Shown piece by piece: positions 18,595-27,421 of a stretch of DNA of 64,000 nucleotides. The DNA comes from JBAZLV01 sp964586075 (GTDB taxonomy: Bacteria; Nitrospirota; UBA9217). The stretch covers positions 1 through 64,000 of the forward strand of contig CAZPGZ010000013.1 of NCBI GenBank assembly GCA_964586075.1. The letters run 5' to 3'. The number at the start of each line of letters is the position of its first letter. Position 1 is the first letter of the stretch. A program made the translations under genes and the position numbers. The notes below the pieces were generated by a model that was not told where the DNA came from, did no database searches, and saw nothing but the letters and a program-made list of their open reading frames with translations.

Positions 18595-19729
18595 ACAGCA
18601 CCTCGTACGCAATAGTTCCGATTTTGGCAGCAATATCGTCCGCCGTTATTCGTTCGTTGCCCTGACTTCCGATGAGCACCACATCGTCGCCTTCACTAAC
18701 GCCGGGGACATCGGTCACATCCAGCATGCACATGTCCATGCAGACACGGCCCACAAGGGGGACGCGGATGCCCCGGACGATGGCTTCCCCTTTATTCGAC
18801 AGAGCGCGGCTGTATCCGTCCGCATAGCCGATCGGTATCGTTGCAATGACGCTTTGCCTGCGCGTCACAAACATTCTGCCGTAACTGATCGAAGTACCGG
18901 ATGGAACGGTTTTAAGAAAGGCAATACGCGTCATCAGCGACAGAACAGGACGCAGGTCCATGCCTGCCGCGTGCTTTTCCAGCGGATTATATCCGTACAG
19001 TATCAGTCCCGGCCGCACCATCGTTAAAAGTGCCTGCCCGTAGTCAAGCACTGCCGCGCTGTTTGCCGCGTGGCGGAGAGGAATCTGCACTCCTTCCGCC
19101 AGGAGCGTTTTGATCAGCGTCTCAAAACGAACCAGCTGCAGATCAGCATACCTTTTGTCGCATAGATCGGCGTCGGCAAAATGAGTCATCAGACCTTCGA
19201 CCTTCAGATTGCCGAGTGCTCTCAACTCCGCAATCAAGGCCGGCGCATCCTCAGGCGGAATGCCGATCCTTCCCATGCCGGTATCTATCTTTACATGAAC
19301 CGGAACTGTCTTGCCATGCTTTTTTGCCGCAGTAGAAAGCGCACGCGCAACCGAACCCGTAAAAACAACCGGAGTAAGATCCGCCGCGACAACAGCGTCT
19401 GCTTGCTCCGGAAAAAGCGCTCCCATCACCAAAATCGGGGCGGTAATTCCCCCTTCCCGCAAATCGTAGCCCTCTTCGACCAGCGCCACGCCGAGCATGT
19501 CCGCACCAAGACTCAGAAGCCGTCGGGAAACCTCCACAGCTCCATGACCGTAGGCTTCTGCCTTGACCACTGCAAGTATTTTACTGCCGTCGGCACGGCG
19601 CACGATCTCCTGATAATTATGAGCGAGAGAGTTCAGATCAACGACCACCCGTGTCGGCCTGCGAAAAGCAGCCCGGAGCGGCGGCGATGACGGGCAGTCT
19701 GTATGGACGTCAGTGTATGGTGCTCTCAT
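18557..19729 (-). CDS. alr: Alanine racemase
   Basis: The enzyme interconverts L- and D-alanine with PLP to supply peptidoglycan synthesis. The 390-residue chain has the N-terminal TIM-barrel with the PLP Lys K56 in AVVKAEAYGHG, HVKIDTGMGRIG, HAANSAA, RPGLILYGY and the C-terminal beta domain starting with the catalytic Tyr in SYGRMF, then IPIGYADGY and DMCMLDVTD. The first 22 residues are poorly conserved, so the real start could be internal. Its start overlaps the end of the zinc-ribbon gene by 20 bases and its end overlaps mlaE, so it belongs to the same operon. Confidence 0.95.
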   Translation of the reverse strand: MRAPYTDVHTDCPSSPPLRAAFRRPTRVVVDLNSLAHNYQEIVRRADGSKILAVVKAEAYGHGAVEVSRRLLSLGADMLGVALVEEGYDLREGGITAPILVMGALFPEQADAVVAADLTPVVFTGSVARALSTAAKKHGKTVPVHVKIDTGMGRIGIPPEDAPALIAELRALGNLKVEGLMTHFADADLCDKRYADLQLVRFETLIKTLLAEGVQIPLRHAANSAAVLDYGQALLTMVRPGLILYGYNPLEKHAAGMDLRPVLSLMTRIAFLKTVPSGTSISYGRMFVTRRQSVIATIPIGYADGYSRALSNKGEAIVRGIRVPLVGRVCMDMCMLDVTDVPGVSEGDDVVLIGSQGNERITADDIAAKIGTIAYEVLCGISDRVPRIYS

Positions 19730-19904
19730 TGATTTTTTCGAACGAGTTCGATGTTGGCAGTATTTCTATTTTGTCAAACGACTGTGCACAGTCAAGGCAT
19801 TCCCAGTGATGTATCGTCCAGTATTCGAAATCCATCTCAAGACTGTAGTCATCTTCCTGAAAAAGGTTCGTACCGCCGCAAAATGGGCACATGTTTGGTT
19901 CCAT
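19710..19904 (-). CDS. Small zinc-ribbon protein
   Basis: The 64-residue product has two CxxC pairs, CPFC (about 6-9) and CLDC (about 38-41), the pattern of a zinc ribbon. Between them is an acidic and aromatic stretch (DDYSLEMDFEYW). The ATG at 19902-19904 is supported by GGAGG seven bases upstream, which excludes the longer frame. It is the first gene of the alr-mla-galU-lon operon and overlaps alr by 20 bases. A role in nucleic-acid or protein binding is typical of the fold, but I cannot assign a function. Confidence 0.75.
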   Translation of the reverse strand: MEPNMCPFCGGTNLFQEDDYSLEMDFEYWTIHHWECLDCAQSFDKIEILPTSNSFEKINESTIH

Positions 19905-20075
19905 TGCGACTCCTCCGAGATTCATTTCCGCAGCAATGTACCTCTTTTGATGCGGAAAGAAGACCACTGCATCAGGCTATGTGCGCATCACAAAATAACC
20001 GGTTGCATGATCGGAAAACAACCGACGCGCGGCATTACCTGTAAAAAAAGCTATATTTTCATATGGTTTAATTGT

Positions 20076-20104
20076 ACTCTATCATAGAGATGGTTTTTTT
20101 GCAA
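20076..20104 (-). promoter_or_regulatory. Predicted promoter of the alr-mla-galU-lon operon
   Basis: On the minus strand TTGCAA (20099-20104) and TAGAGT (20076-20081) are 17 bases apart, four matches each to sigma-70 consensus. The inverted repeat CTCTAT-C-ATAGAG (20077-20089) overlaps the -10 element and could be an operator. The leader to the zinc-ribbon start would be about 165 bases. Confidence 0.35.
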
Positions 20105-20256
20105 AAGATTTTTTGTTTTTATGATACAGTTGCATCCTCCTTTTCATATCTGAACAAAAAGAATCCAGACATTGAAACGATTCTATAAGGCAACCGGTAC
20201 TATATATTAAGAAACTTCTTCGATTCCGTATTATTTTTCTGACAGCGGCAGACTTC

Positions 20257-20285
20257 TTGACTACAGTACGAAACAATGCTAGCAT
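20257..20285 (+). promoter_or_regulatory. Promoter of the REC-PilZ gene
   Basis: TTGACT (20257-20262) is followed after exactly 17 bases by TAGCAT (20280-20285), preceded by TGC, an extended -10. Transcription would begin near 20292. Confidence 0.55.
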
Positions 20286-20462
20286 AACAAACGGAACACG
20301 AGAAATCTTTCCTCCAATAGCAATGAATTAAATGCCTAAGGTATTACTGCTTTTATTTTTATGTTTACGGCTGATGAAAACTGTCTTTTGGTTTTTTCAA
20401 TAACAAAAAAAATTAGCACTGCTCAATGCCGGCATCACCAAACAAAACGGAGTGTGCATCCC

Positions 20463-21224
20463 GTGGTCGAACCGATGACTCAGGATTCAGAAAGCAAGAC
20501 GCCTGACCAGAAAACAAAGTTTGCGCTTCTCGTAGATGGCTACGCAAAAGACCTCTTTACAACAGGATTAATACTACAGCGTCTTGGTTATGACATCTAT
20601 ATTGCCAATACGGCAGAAGATGCCCTGAAAATCATCGACGTTGCCATGCCTGCGCTCATCATAAGCGAACTGGTTTTGCCAAACATGTCCGGCCTTGAAC
20701 TGCTTGTGCGAATAAAACACAGCACTGAAAGCAAAGCCATTCCTTTCATCATTCATACTGCTCTGGATGACCCGAAACGGGAGGAACTGTGCAAGGCATC
20801 GGGATGTTCAGCCATCCTGAAAAAGCCGGCAAACCCAAGCGCACTCTATAGTGCGATCCAGCAGGCAACAGAGCAGACGCCGCGAAGGCACATACGGCTG
20901 CGGACACTGCTCCCGGTCAGAATTGGCGGGACACCTGCAAACGAGACCGTTGGAACAGAATTCGTATCAGCACTCTCTGAGGATGGAATTTTTGTACGAA
21001 CACTGAGTCCCCGACCCGTCGGATCAATATTGCCGGTCACCATAATGATTCATTCTATCCCCGTCAAACTGAAAGCAACCGTCCTGCGCAGCATCACCAT
21101 AAATCCCGGAGTATTCAAAGAACCGGGAATGGCCATGAAATTTGCCGATATATCGGCCACCGACAGAGAACTGCTCAGAAATTTTATCTTAGGACAGATC
21201 ATGAAGGATGTCCCCTCACAATAA
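20463..21224 (+). CDS. Receiver-PilZ protein with Asp-to-Glu phospho-site
   Basis: The product joins a CheY-like receiver (about residues 18-135) to a PilZ-like domain (about 140-245), the c-di-GMP-binding fold. The receiver position normally holding the phospho-Asp is Glu (IISELVLPNMSG), the N-terminal acidic pair is reduced to one Asp (LLVDGY), but the conserved Lys (ILKKPA) remains. It is therefore unlikely to be phosphorylated normally and may be locked. The PilZ part has the RxxxR c-di-GMP motif (RRHIR), but the partner motif reads ALSEDG, with Ala where Asp/Asn is usual. GTG 20463 has GGAG ten bases upstream; ATG 20361 or 20475 are alternatives. It stands near c-di-GMP-responsive matrix genes. 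Confidence 0.8.
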   Translation: MVEPMTQDSESKTPDQKTKFALLVDGYAKDLFTTGLILQRLGYDIYIANTAEDALKIIDVAMPALIISELVLPNMSGLELLVRIKHSTESKAIPFIIHTALDDPKREELCKASGCSAILKKPANPSALYSAIQQATEQTPRRHIRLRTLLPVRIGGTPANETVGTEFVSALSEDGIFVRTLSPRPVGSILPVTIMIHSIPVKLKATVLRSITINPGVFKEPGMAMKFADISATDRELLRNFILGQIMKDVPSQ

Positions 21225-21571
21225 AACATCCATACCCGGTCACCGTTCCCGCTGCTCCGACATCTCCTGTTCAGATCAATCACAATATAAACACCGCAGA
21301 GAGCCGAAAAGTAAATTCTATAAAAAAGCACTTAACTATGCGATATATTGAGACTTTCTCTTTATTCTTTTTAAATAACTCCCACAATGCACCATTTTTT
21401 TTCGCAAACCACCGTTTATCGGTATGGACAACAGTATGCCGTTGCAGTATAATAATCACTCCTGTATAATAAAAATGTTAGCACCTGTTTTCAACGCGTT
21501 GAGAGGATACTTACTGCACGAGAACGTGATTTTCGGACTGCCGGCACAATGAGCATGAATAAACAGGTGTG
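21225..21571. other. Intergenic region upstream of the NtrB/NtrC-like pair
   Basis: No gene is apparent. The second half is AT-rich and holds a strong sigma-70 promoter at 21442-21470 (listed separately). I find no sigma-54 -24/-12 element here. Confidence 0.6.
21442..21470 (+). promoter_or_regulatory. Strong sigma-70 promoter for the two-component operon
   Basis: TTGCAG (21442-21447), exactly 17 bases, then a perfect TATAAT (21465-21470). The start near 21477 gives a leader of about 95 bases to the kinase gene. Confidence 0.65.
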
Positions 21572-22597
21572 ATGCCCAGCATGGAAAAACTTTTTTTTTG
21601 TACTGATAAACAATTGCGCATTTGCACATGGGAACAAGAAATTGCCGAGGTCACCGGGCGGCCGGCATCTTCTCTTCTCGGCAAAAAGTACTATGATGTT
21701 TTTCCTCGGATTACCGTCAAAAATAAAGACGCACTTTCCCGGGTCATTCGGGAAGGAAAATCGCTCGCCCTCAAAAACTATTCTTTTCATTGCCTGTATG
21801 GCAACCTGAAAGCCGACATAAGAATCAAACTGCTTACATCCACCGCTGGAAAATCAACCCGGCTGAAAGTAACCATACAGCCCCATTCAACATGCGGAGT
21901 GGCAAAAAAGCTGCGCCAATCGAAAAAACTTATCGATATCGGCAAAATCGCCTCCACGCTTGCTCACGGAGTGCGCAATCCGTTAAATGCCATAAAGGGT
22001 GCTGTTGTTTATCTGAGAGAAAAGTATTCAGGAGAGGACACCCTCGTTGAATTTACAAAAATCATGGAAGAGGAGATTTCACGTCTCGAAATCTTTATTT
22101 CAAAATTCCTCAGTTCCTCCGTGTCTGAAACGGAAGTCATCGAAACAGACATTAATGCACTGTTGAAGAAAATTGAGGTATTTACCTCTCTGCAGATATA
22201 CACGAAGAATATTCAGTCGAACTACGAGTTTGGCAGTGTCCCTCCCATAACCATCAATTCTTTTCATCTGGAGCAGGCTATCCTGAATGTCATTAATAAT
22301 GCAATCGAAGCAATGAAGGGTGGAGGCCAGCTGTCCGTCAAAACGTTCACGGCAGAGCGCAGTAAAAAATACTATGTCGTGATATCCATAAGCGATACCG
22401 GCCCCGGGATATCCGACAAAAAACTGGATGAGCTCAATTCAGAAGGCACAAATAACGGAAAAGGATTCGGCCTGTTCATTACGTACGAAATTCTCAGACA
22501 CTATGGCGGCCACATAGAAATAGACAGCAAAAAGAATATCGGCACGACCATTACCCTCTTTGTTCCCTGTCAGCATGTGGCAAAGGAACTGCCGTGA
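21572..22597 (+). CDS. NtrB-like cytoplasmic sensor histidine kinase
   Basis: The 341-residue protein has an N-terminal PAS-like domain (about 1-105), HisKA with the phospho-accepting His (H132) in LAHGVRNPLNAI, and HATPase_c with NNAIEAM, SDTGPGIS and GKGFGLFI. There are no TM helices, so it acts in the cytoplasm, as NtrB-type kinases do. A GTG directly before the chosen ATG and an ATG three codons later are alternative starts. The stop overlaps the start of the following sigma-54 activator by four bases (GTGA), so the pair is translationally coupled and presumably forms a cognate two-component system. Confidence 0.9.
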   Translation: MPSMEKLFFCTDKQLRICTWEQEIAEVTGRPASSLLGKKYYDVFPRITVKNKDALSRVIREGKSLALKNYSFHCLYGNLKADIRIKLLTSTAGKSTRLKVTIQPHSTCGVAKKLRQSKKLIDIGKIASTLAHGVRNPLNAIKGAVVYLREKYSGEDTLVEFTKIMEEEISRLEIFISKFLSSSVSETEVIETDINALLKKIEVFTSLQIYTKNIQSNYEFGSVPPITINSFHLEQAILNVINNAIEAMKGGGQLSVKTFTAERSKKYYVVISISDTGPGISDKKLDELNSEGTNNGKGFGLFITYEILRHYGGHIEIDSKKNIGTTITLFVPCQHVAKELP

Positions 22598-23934
22598 AAG
22601 ACAGCAAAAAAGTGCTGATTGTTGATGACGAACCGAATGCCGTACGGGTCCTCTCCATGATTTTGAAAGAGGAAAACTATCAGGTCTTCGGCGCGTCAGA
22701 CGTGGACAGCGCACTGGCCATTATCCGCAACCAGGACGTGGATGCGGTCATTACCGATTTGAAAATGCCCTCCAAGGATGGATTTCAGCTTTTCGAGTAC
22801 GTTTCCGCGCATTATCCCGATATGCCGGTGATGTTTCTAACGGCGTACGGCACCGTTGAATCAGCAGTGGATGCCATGCGAAGCGGCGCCTATCATTATT
22901 TCATCAAACCTCCCGATTATGCTCAGCTCAAAAGCGTTCTGGCGCGTGCCGTGGAGCAGCACGCGGTAAAGAAAGAATTTGCACTCCTGAAAAAAAATTC
23001 CGCGCAAAGCGATAAAATATACTCCATTATCGGAAAAACGCCACCTATTATTGAGATCATTAAAACCATCGATACGGTCAAAGATACAGAAAGCAGCGTC
23101 CTCATCCAAGGTGAAACAGGAACGGGAAAAGAAGTGATTGCCGCCAATCTTCATTATCTCGGCAAACGCGCGCAGAAACCGTTTGTCGCGTTGAACTGCG
23201 CCGCAATACCCAAGGATCTCATGGAGTCAGAGCTTTTTGGATTTGAGAAGGGTGCGTTTACGGGGGCGTCCATGGCACGCGCCGGTAAATTTGAAGAGGC
23301 CGCGGAAGGGACGATTTTTCTCGACGAAATAGGCGAGTTGGAGCTCTCCGTCCAGGCGAAGCTGCTGCGGGTGTTGCAGGAGCGGGAAGTGGAGCGGCTC
23401 GGTGCAAACAAGAAATTCAAAGTCAATTTCAGGCTCATATCCTCCACGAACAGAGACCTGAAAAAAGAAGTCCGGGAAGGGCGTTTCAGAGAAGATCTTT
23501 ACTACCGGATCAACGTAATTCAGATAGAAGTACCGCCGCTTCGTGACCGAAAGCAGGACATTCCCCTGTTGGCGACCGAATTTCTGAACAGCTTCTCTCT
23601 GCGGGAAGACAGACCGTTTGTGCTCGATGATGATGTGAAAAAAGTCTTTCTGAATTATGATTGGCCAGGAAATGTGCGGCAACTCAAAAATGTTATTGAA
23701 CGTGCAGTCGTTCTTGCACAAAGCGACCACATAACCCTGCAGGAGCTGCCTGAGGAGTTTCTTATCCATTGCAACAAGCCAAAGACTCCAGAAACGGCAA
23801 AGACACTCAAGGTTATCGAGCACCAGGCCATAAAAGACGCATTGCTTATGTGCAGCGGCAATATCTCTAAAGCGGCACGTCAACTCGGTATTTCTCGAAA
23901 AACGTTCTATAAAAGGCTGAAAGAAATCGAATAG
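22594..23934 (+). CDS. NtrC-family sigma-54-dependent response regulator
   Basis: The 446-residue activator has a receiver with D55 in VITDLKMPS, an AAA+ domain with Walker A GETGTGKE (172-179), the sigma-54 contact loop GAFTGA (219-224) and Walker B FLDEIGEL, and a Fis-type helix-turn-helix at about 410-446 (NISKAARQLGISRKTFYKRL). All residues needed for phosphorylation, ATP hydrolysis and sigma-54 remodelling are present. Start is the GTG overlapping the kinase stop. In exosortase-type loci such regulators often drive polysaccharide operons, but I found no clear -24/-12 promoter in this window, so targets are unknown. Confidence 0.95.
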   Translation: MKDSKKVLIVDDEPNAVRVLSMILKEENYQVFGASDVDSALAIIRNQDVDAVITDLKMPSKDGFQLFEYVSAHYPDMPVMFLTAYGTVESAVDAMRSGAYHYFIKPPDYAQLKSVLARAVEQHAVKKEFALLKKNSAQSDKIYSIIGKTPPIIEIIKTIDTVKDTESSVLIQGETGTGKEVIAANLHYLGKRAQKPFVALNCAAIPKDLMESELFGFEKGAFTGASMARAGKFEEAAEGTIFLDEIGELELSVQAKLLRVLQEREVERLGANKKFKVNFRLISSTNRDLKKEVREGRFREDLYYRINVIQIEVPPLRDRKQDIPLLATEFLNSFSLREDRPFVLDDDVKKVFLNYDWPGNVRQLKNVIERAVVLAQSDHITLQELPEEFLIHCNKPKTPETAKTLKVIEHQAIKDALLMCSGNISKAARQLGISRKTFYKRLKEIE

Positions 23935-24014
23935 GTACTTACCGAACCGCGATAAGCACAGCGCGTTCCCGTTCGGAACAAGTCCAAGTCCTGCTTGCAG
24001 CGGAGTAATCATAC

Positions 24015-25865
24015 GTGGAAAAAACCGATATTTACAAGAAGAAATTTTCAATCCTCCAGGATCTTTCCAGCGCCATTGTTATTTCAGACAACATCAACAC
24101 GATAGCAAATCTCCTGCTTGATTTCGCCCTCAACTATACCAATGCAGAAAAAGGATCCCTCCTTCTGATGACCGAACAGGATGAGCTGTCCATTCTTGCA
24201 TCACGGGGAATGGATGACCGGATCGATACCAGCCACAAAGTAAAAATCGGCACCGGAATCGCCGGTATGATCGCCAAAAACAAAGCTCCCGTGCTGGTAG
24301 AGAACATCGAGAAAGAAAATAAATTTTTACACTTTCGGCGCAATCGATACAAAACGAACTCATTCATTTCCTGCCCTCTGGTCATCAACAACAAACTGAT
24401 CGGGCTGCTGAATATCAATGACAAGAAAGACGGAACTCCGTTCAACATCGACGAATTCGAGCTTTTAAAAACCCTTGCAAACCACGCTGCAATCGCTCTG
24501 GAAAATGTTTTTTTGTTGAATCAGCTGAAAACAAAAGCGGCGGAGCTCGAAGAAGTAAACAAAAAACTGGTTGCAACCGATATTTTAAAAACCGAATTTC
24601 TCACGCGCGTCTCTCACGAGTTGCGGACCCCTTTGAACTCCCTGAAAGGGGCAATTTATTTCCTGCAACACAGCGGAGCCATCGAAAAAAATGAGCAGCA
24701 GGAATTTCACGAAATCATCTCAGTGGAGACAAATAAACTTGTATCTATCGTGGAAAACCTCCTGAACTTCCTTCGTCTGGAAGATGAAACCAGAATAACA
24801 AAAAAAACAGTGCTCGATCTCGGCGACATTTTCAAAGAGGTGCAGGAAACAAAATCGCTGACGACCCTCCTCTCGCGCAAGGATGTTCGGCTCACCATGG
24901 ACGTGCACGGCAACCGCATCGATCTCATCGGCGACAGGATAAAAGTGATCCAATTCTTTACGAATTTAATCGCCGGAGTCTGCCCCTATCTCGAACGCGG
25001 CGACGCTGTTGAAATCAGGGCGGCGGAAAACGGCCATATCACCATCTCCGTTTCTGTAACCCGTCCGCTGCCGAAAGACGTCCTTTCCATTTTGGGAGAC
25101 AGACGGTATGTTTTTCAGATTGAGCACCCCGAGGACCGTCTGAAGCTTTATCTTGCACGGAACATCATCGAAACACACCGATGGAACTTGTCCGCCGTCA
25201 ACTCGGACTCGCAGTGTCAGATAACGCTTTCCATTCCAAAAAGCGTTCAGCAGACAATCGATATTTATGTTGACCAGAGTATGAATTCCTTTGTGGAGCT
25301 CATTTCCGAGCTGCTTGACATCAATATTTGCTCTGTTATGCTCAGCGATGATCTAACCAACGAATTGACGGTAAAAAGCGCGGTCGGCCTTGATGAAGAC
25401 ATTATTAAAAGCACACGGATAAAGCTCGGTGACAAGATCGCCGGCTGGGTGGCTCTCGAAGGAAAACCATTGTTCATTGAAAACATAGAAAATGACGCCC
25501 GCTTTGCAAAAACAAATGTCGCACAATATACCACGAAGTCGCTGATGACGCTTCCGTTGAAAATTGGGGACCGCGTCATCGGGGTATTGAACATGAACAA
25601 CAAAAAGACGGCGGAAACGTTTTCAAAACATGATTATGACCTCGCTTCACAACTGAGCCAGCAGATATCGCGTTTTATTGAGCTGCTGCACTCGGACCGC
25701 TACAGCGAGGAAGACTTTAAAAAATTCATATCCTCACTCGAAAGACTCCTTGATTCCGATCAATCCTATGCCGACAAAAAGACGCTTTTTACTGAATTTG
25801 CTGATAAAATTTTAAAAAGCTCCACTCCCATCATCAAACTTAAGAAAACAGGTCCGATTGCCTAA
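24015..25865 (+). CDS. GAF-HisKA-GAF protein with degenerate ATPase domain
   Basis: Order in the 616 residues: GAF (about 20-165), a short coiled coil, HisKA with H201 in SHELRTPLNS, a HATPase-like region (about 300-410), a second GAF (about 420-565) and a helical tail. The ATP-binding region has lost its motifs: the N-box second Asn is Gly (NLIAGV, 317-322), the DxGxG box reads TRPLPKD, and the GxGLGL box is DRLKLYL. It probably cannot autophosphorylate and may act as a phosphoryl acceptor or scaffold for another kinase. The GTG start has GGAG nine bases upstream. It follows the NtrC-like gene by 80 bases and is likely in the same operon. Confidence 0.85.
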   Translation: MEKTDIYKKKFSILQDLSSAIVISDNINTIANLLLDFALNYTNAEKGSLLLMTEQDELSILASRGMDDRIDTSHKVKIGTGIAGMIAKNKAPVLVENIEKENKFLHFRRNRYKTNSFISCPLVINNKLIGLLNINDKKDGTPFNIDEFELLKTLANHAAIALENVFLLNQLKTKAAELEEVNKKLVATDILKTEFLTRVSHELRTPLNSLKGAIYFLQHSGAIEKNEQQEFHEIISVETNKLVSIVENLLNFLRLEDETRITKKTVLDLGDIFKEVQETKSLTTLLSRKDVRLTMDVHGNRIDLIGDRIKVIQFFTNLIAGVCPYLERGDAVEIRAAENGHITISVSVTRPLPKDVLSILGDRRYVFQIEHPEDRLKLYLARNIIETHRWNLSAVNSDSQCQITLSIPKSVQQTIDIYVDQSMNSFVELISELLDINICSVMLSDDLTNELTVKSAVGLDEDIIKSTRIKLGDKIAGWVALEGKPLFIENIENDARFAKTNVAQYTTKSLMTLPLKIGDRVIGVLNMNNKKTAETFSKHDYDLASQLSQQISRFIELLHSDRYSEEDFKKFISSLERLLDSDQSYADKKTLFTEFADKILKSSTPIIKLKKTGPIA

Positions 25866-25918
25866 ACCACTCTCTTTGCCTTCTTCATTACTCCATTGCA
25901 GAAAATCGACAAAAAAAA

Positions 25919-25944
25919 GGGGCGTACAATGTACGCCCCTGCAT
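25919..25944. terminator. Bidirectional intrinsic terminator
   Basis: GGGGCGTAC (25919-25927) and GTACGCCCC (25931-25939) form a perfect 9-bp stem with a 3-base loop. On the minus strand it is followed by eight T residues, a strong terminator for the sugar dehydrogenase operon. On the plus strand a weaker T-rich run follows, ending the kinase operon. Confidence 0.85.
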
Positions 25945-25973
25945 ATCTTTTTACCGCTATGATCCGAGTGTAT

Positions 25974-27281
25974 TTATGCCCGCACGACGTTGCCTTTATT
26001 CTTGATTTTGCTCGTCGCGTTTCTGGCGTCTACAATCAGCGCGGCGTTCTGGACAAGGAATTCATAATCATAGGATGAATGGTCCGTGGAAATCAAAACA
26101 CAGTCATATTGTTTCAGTGATTCCTTCGTCAACGGAACCGAGCTCTTTTTAAGATCATACATGCGCATCTTGTGCGTCTGCGGGACATAGGGGTCATTAT
26201 AATCAACATCTGCACCATGTTCCATAAGAAGCTCTATCAATTTCAAGGATGGCGATTCACGGACATCATCGATATCCTTCTTGTATGCAAGCCCCAGAAG
26301 CAGAATTTTTGATGACTTGATGCTTTTACCTCTTGCATTCAGCGCATGAATGACTTTTCCGATGACATAATACGGCATGGACGTATTGATTTCGCCAGCC
26401 AGTTCTATGAATTTCGTGTTGAAATCATATTCACGCGCCTTCCAGGTGAGATAAAATGGATCGATAGGAATGCAATGGCCGCCAAGGCCGGGCCCGGGAT
26501 AGAAAGCCTGAAAACCGAATGGCTTGGTTTTTGCCGCTTCAATGACTTCACACACGTCAATCCCCATTCTGTCGAACAATATTTTCAACTCGTTCACCAG
26601 CGCGATATTTACCGCCCGGTAAATGTTTTCAAGCAGCTTTGCCGATTCTGCCACCTTGGTCGATGATACCGGCACGGTTTTTTCGACGATCGCGCTGTAT
26701 AAGGCATTCGCGTACTTCAGGCAATCCGCGGTATATCCACCAACCACTTTGGGTATCGTGCTGGTGGTAAAATCCTTGTTGTTCGGATCTTCGCGCTCAG
26801 GTGAGAATGCAAGATAAAAGTCCTTCCCTGCTTTCATGCCCGTTTTTTCGAGTATGGCCCGCATGTCCTCATCGGTCGTGCCGGGATACGTCGTCGATTC
26901 CAGGGAAATAAGCTGTCCTTTTTGTAAATACTGTGCTATGGTCTTTGTTGTGTTGAATACATAGGAAAGATCCGGTTCTCGCTGTTTGTTCAGCGGCGTG
27001 GGAACGCAAATGATGATGCAATCCACATCACGAAGCAGGGAAAAATCCTTTGTTGCGTGAAAACGGTTATTTTTTCTCAAAGCCGCTGTATGCTCGGAAG
27101 GAATGTGTTTTATATAGGACTTGCCTTCGTTCAGCGACACCACTTTCTTTTCATCAAGATCAAATCCTATTACATTGAACCCCTGCTTCTCAAACGCCAT
27201 CACGAGAGGCAATCCTACATACCCCAGACCGATGACCCCAACCTTTGCTGTTTTTTCTTCAATTTTTTTTCCTAAATCCAT
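25974..27281 (-). CDS. Nucleotide-sugar dehydrogenase (UDP-sugar 6-dehydrogenase family)
   Basis: The enzyme oxidises C6 of a UDP-sugar to the uronic acid with two NAD+. The 435-residue chain has the Rossmann motif GLGYVGLP (18-25), an internal dimerisation domain, and the catalytic Cys in GLGGHCIPIDPFYL. The sequence around KPFGFQAFYPGPG resembles WbpA/TviB enzymes acting on UDP-N-acetylhexosamines more than UDP-glucose dehydrogenases, but the substrate is uncertain. ATG 27279-27281 has GGAG eight bases upstream. It is the last gene after manC and the mutase and ends at a strong terminator. Its role would be to supply an acidic sugar to the matrix polysaccharide. Confidence 0.92.
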   Translation of the reverse strand: MDLGKKIEEKTAKVGVIGLGYVGLPLVMAFEKQGFNVIGFDLDEKKVVSLNEGKSYIKHIPSEHTAALRKNNRFHATKDFSLLRDVDCIIICVPTPLNKQREPDLSYVFNTTKTIAQYLQKGQLISLESTTYPGTTDEDMRAILEKTGMKAGKDFYLAFSPEREDPNNKDFTTSTIPKVVGGYTADCLKYANALYSAIVEKTVPVSSTKVAESAKLLENIYRAVNIALVNELKILFDRMGIDVCEVIEAAKTKPFGFQAFYPGPGLGGHCIPIDPFYLTWKAREYDFNTKFIELAGEINTSMPYYVIGKVIHALNARGKSIKSSKILLLGLAYKKDIDDVRESPSLKLIELLMEHGADVDYNDPYVPQTHKMRMYDLKKSSVPLTKESLKQYDCVLISTDHSSYDYEFLVQNAALIVDARNATSKIKNKGNVVRA

Positions 27282-27421
27282 GGATAGTACTCCTTTCCTT
27301 AATAACATCCGATTTACCGGCATTCTGTCTGCCGAATGAATATCTATGATTCACGTACTCGCGGCTTATCAGTAGTACGTGCAAAAGTTCTGACGCATTG
27401 TGTGAGGTATTTTGGTGAGCG

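Larger units (their letters stand above)
19905..20462. other. Divergent intergenic region with two promoters and a palindrome
   Basis: No convincing gene is seen in these 558 bases. It separates the minus-strand envelope operon from the plus-strand REC-PilZ gene and holds a predicted promoter for each, listed separately, plus a 13-base inverted repeat. An open frame at 20361-20462 continues into the REC-PilZ gene but lacks a ribosome site and resembles no domain. Confidence 0.6.

Noticed and set aside
20082..20285. Minus-strand 67-codon frame in the intergenic region
   Set aside because: No ribosome site or domain; it overlaps the predicted promoters on both strands.
21225..21571. Sigma-54 promoter near the NtrC-like regulator
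   Set aside because: A GGCAC at 21543 looked promising, but the spacing to the next GC is eight rather than ten bases, and a strong sigma-70 promoter is present.
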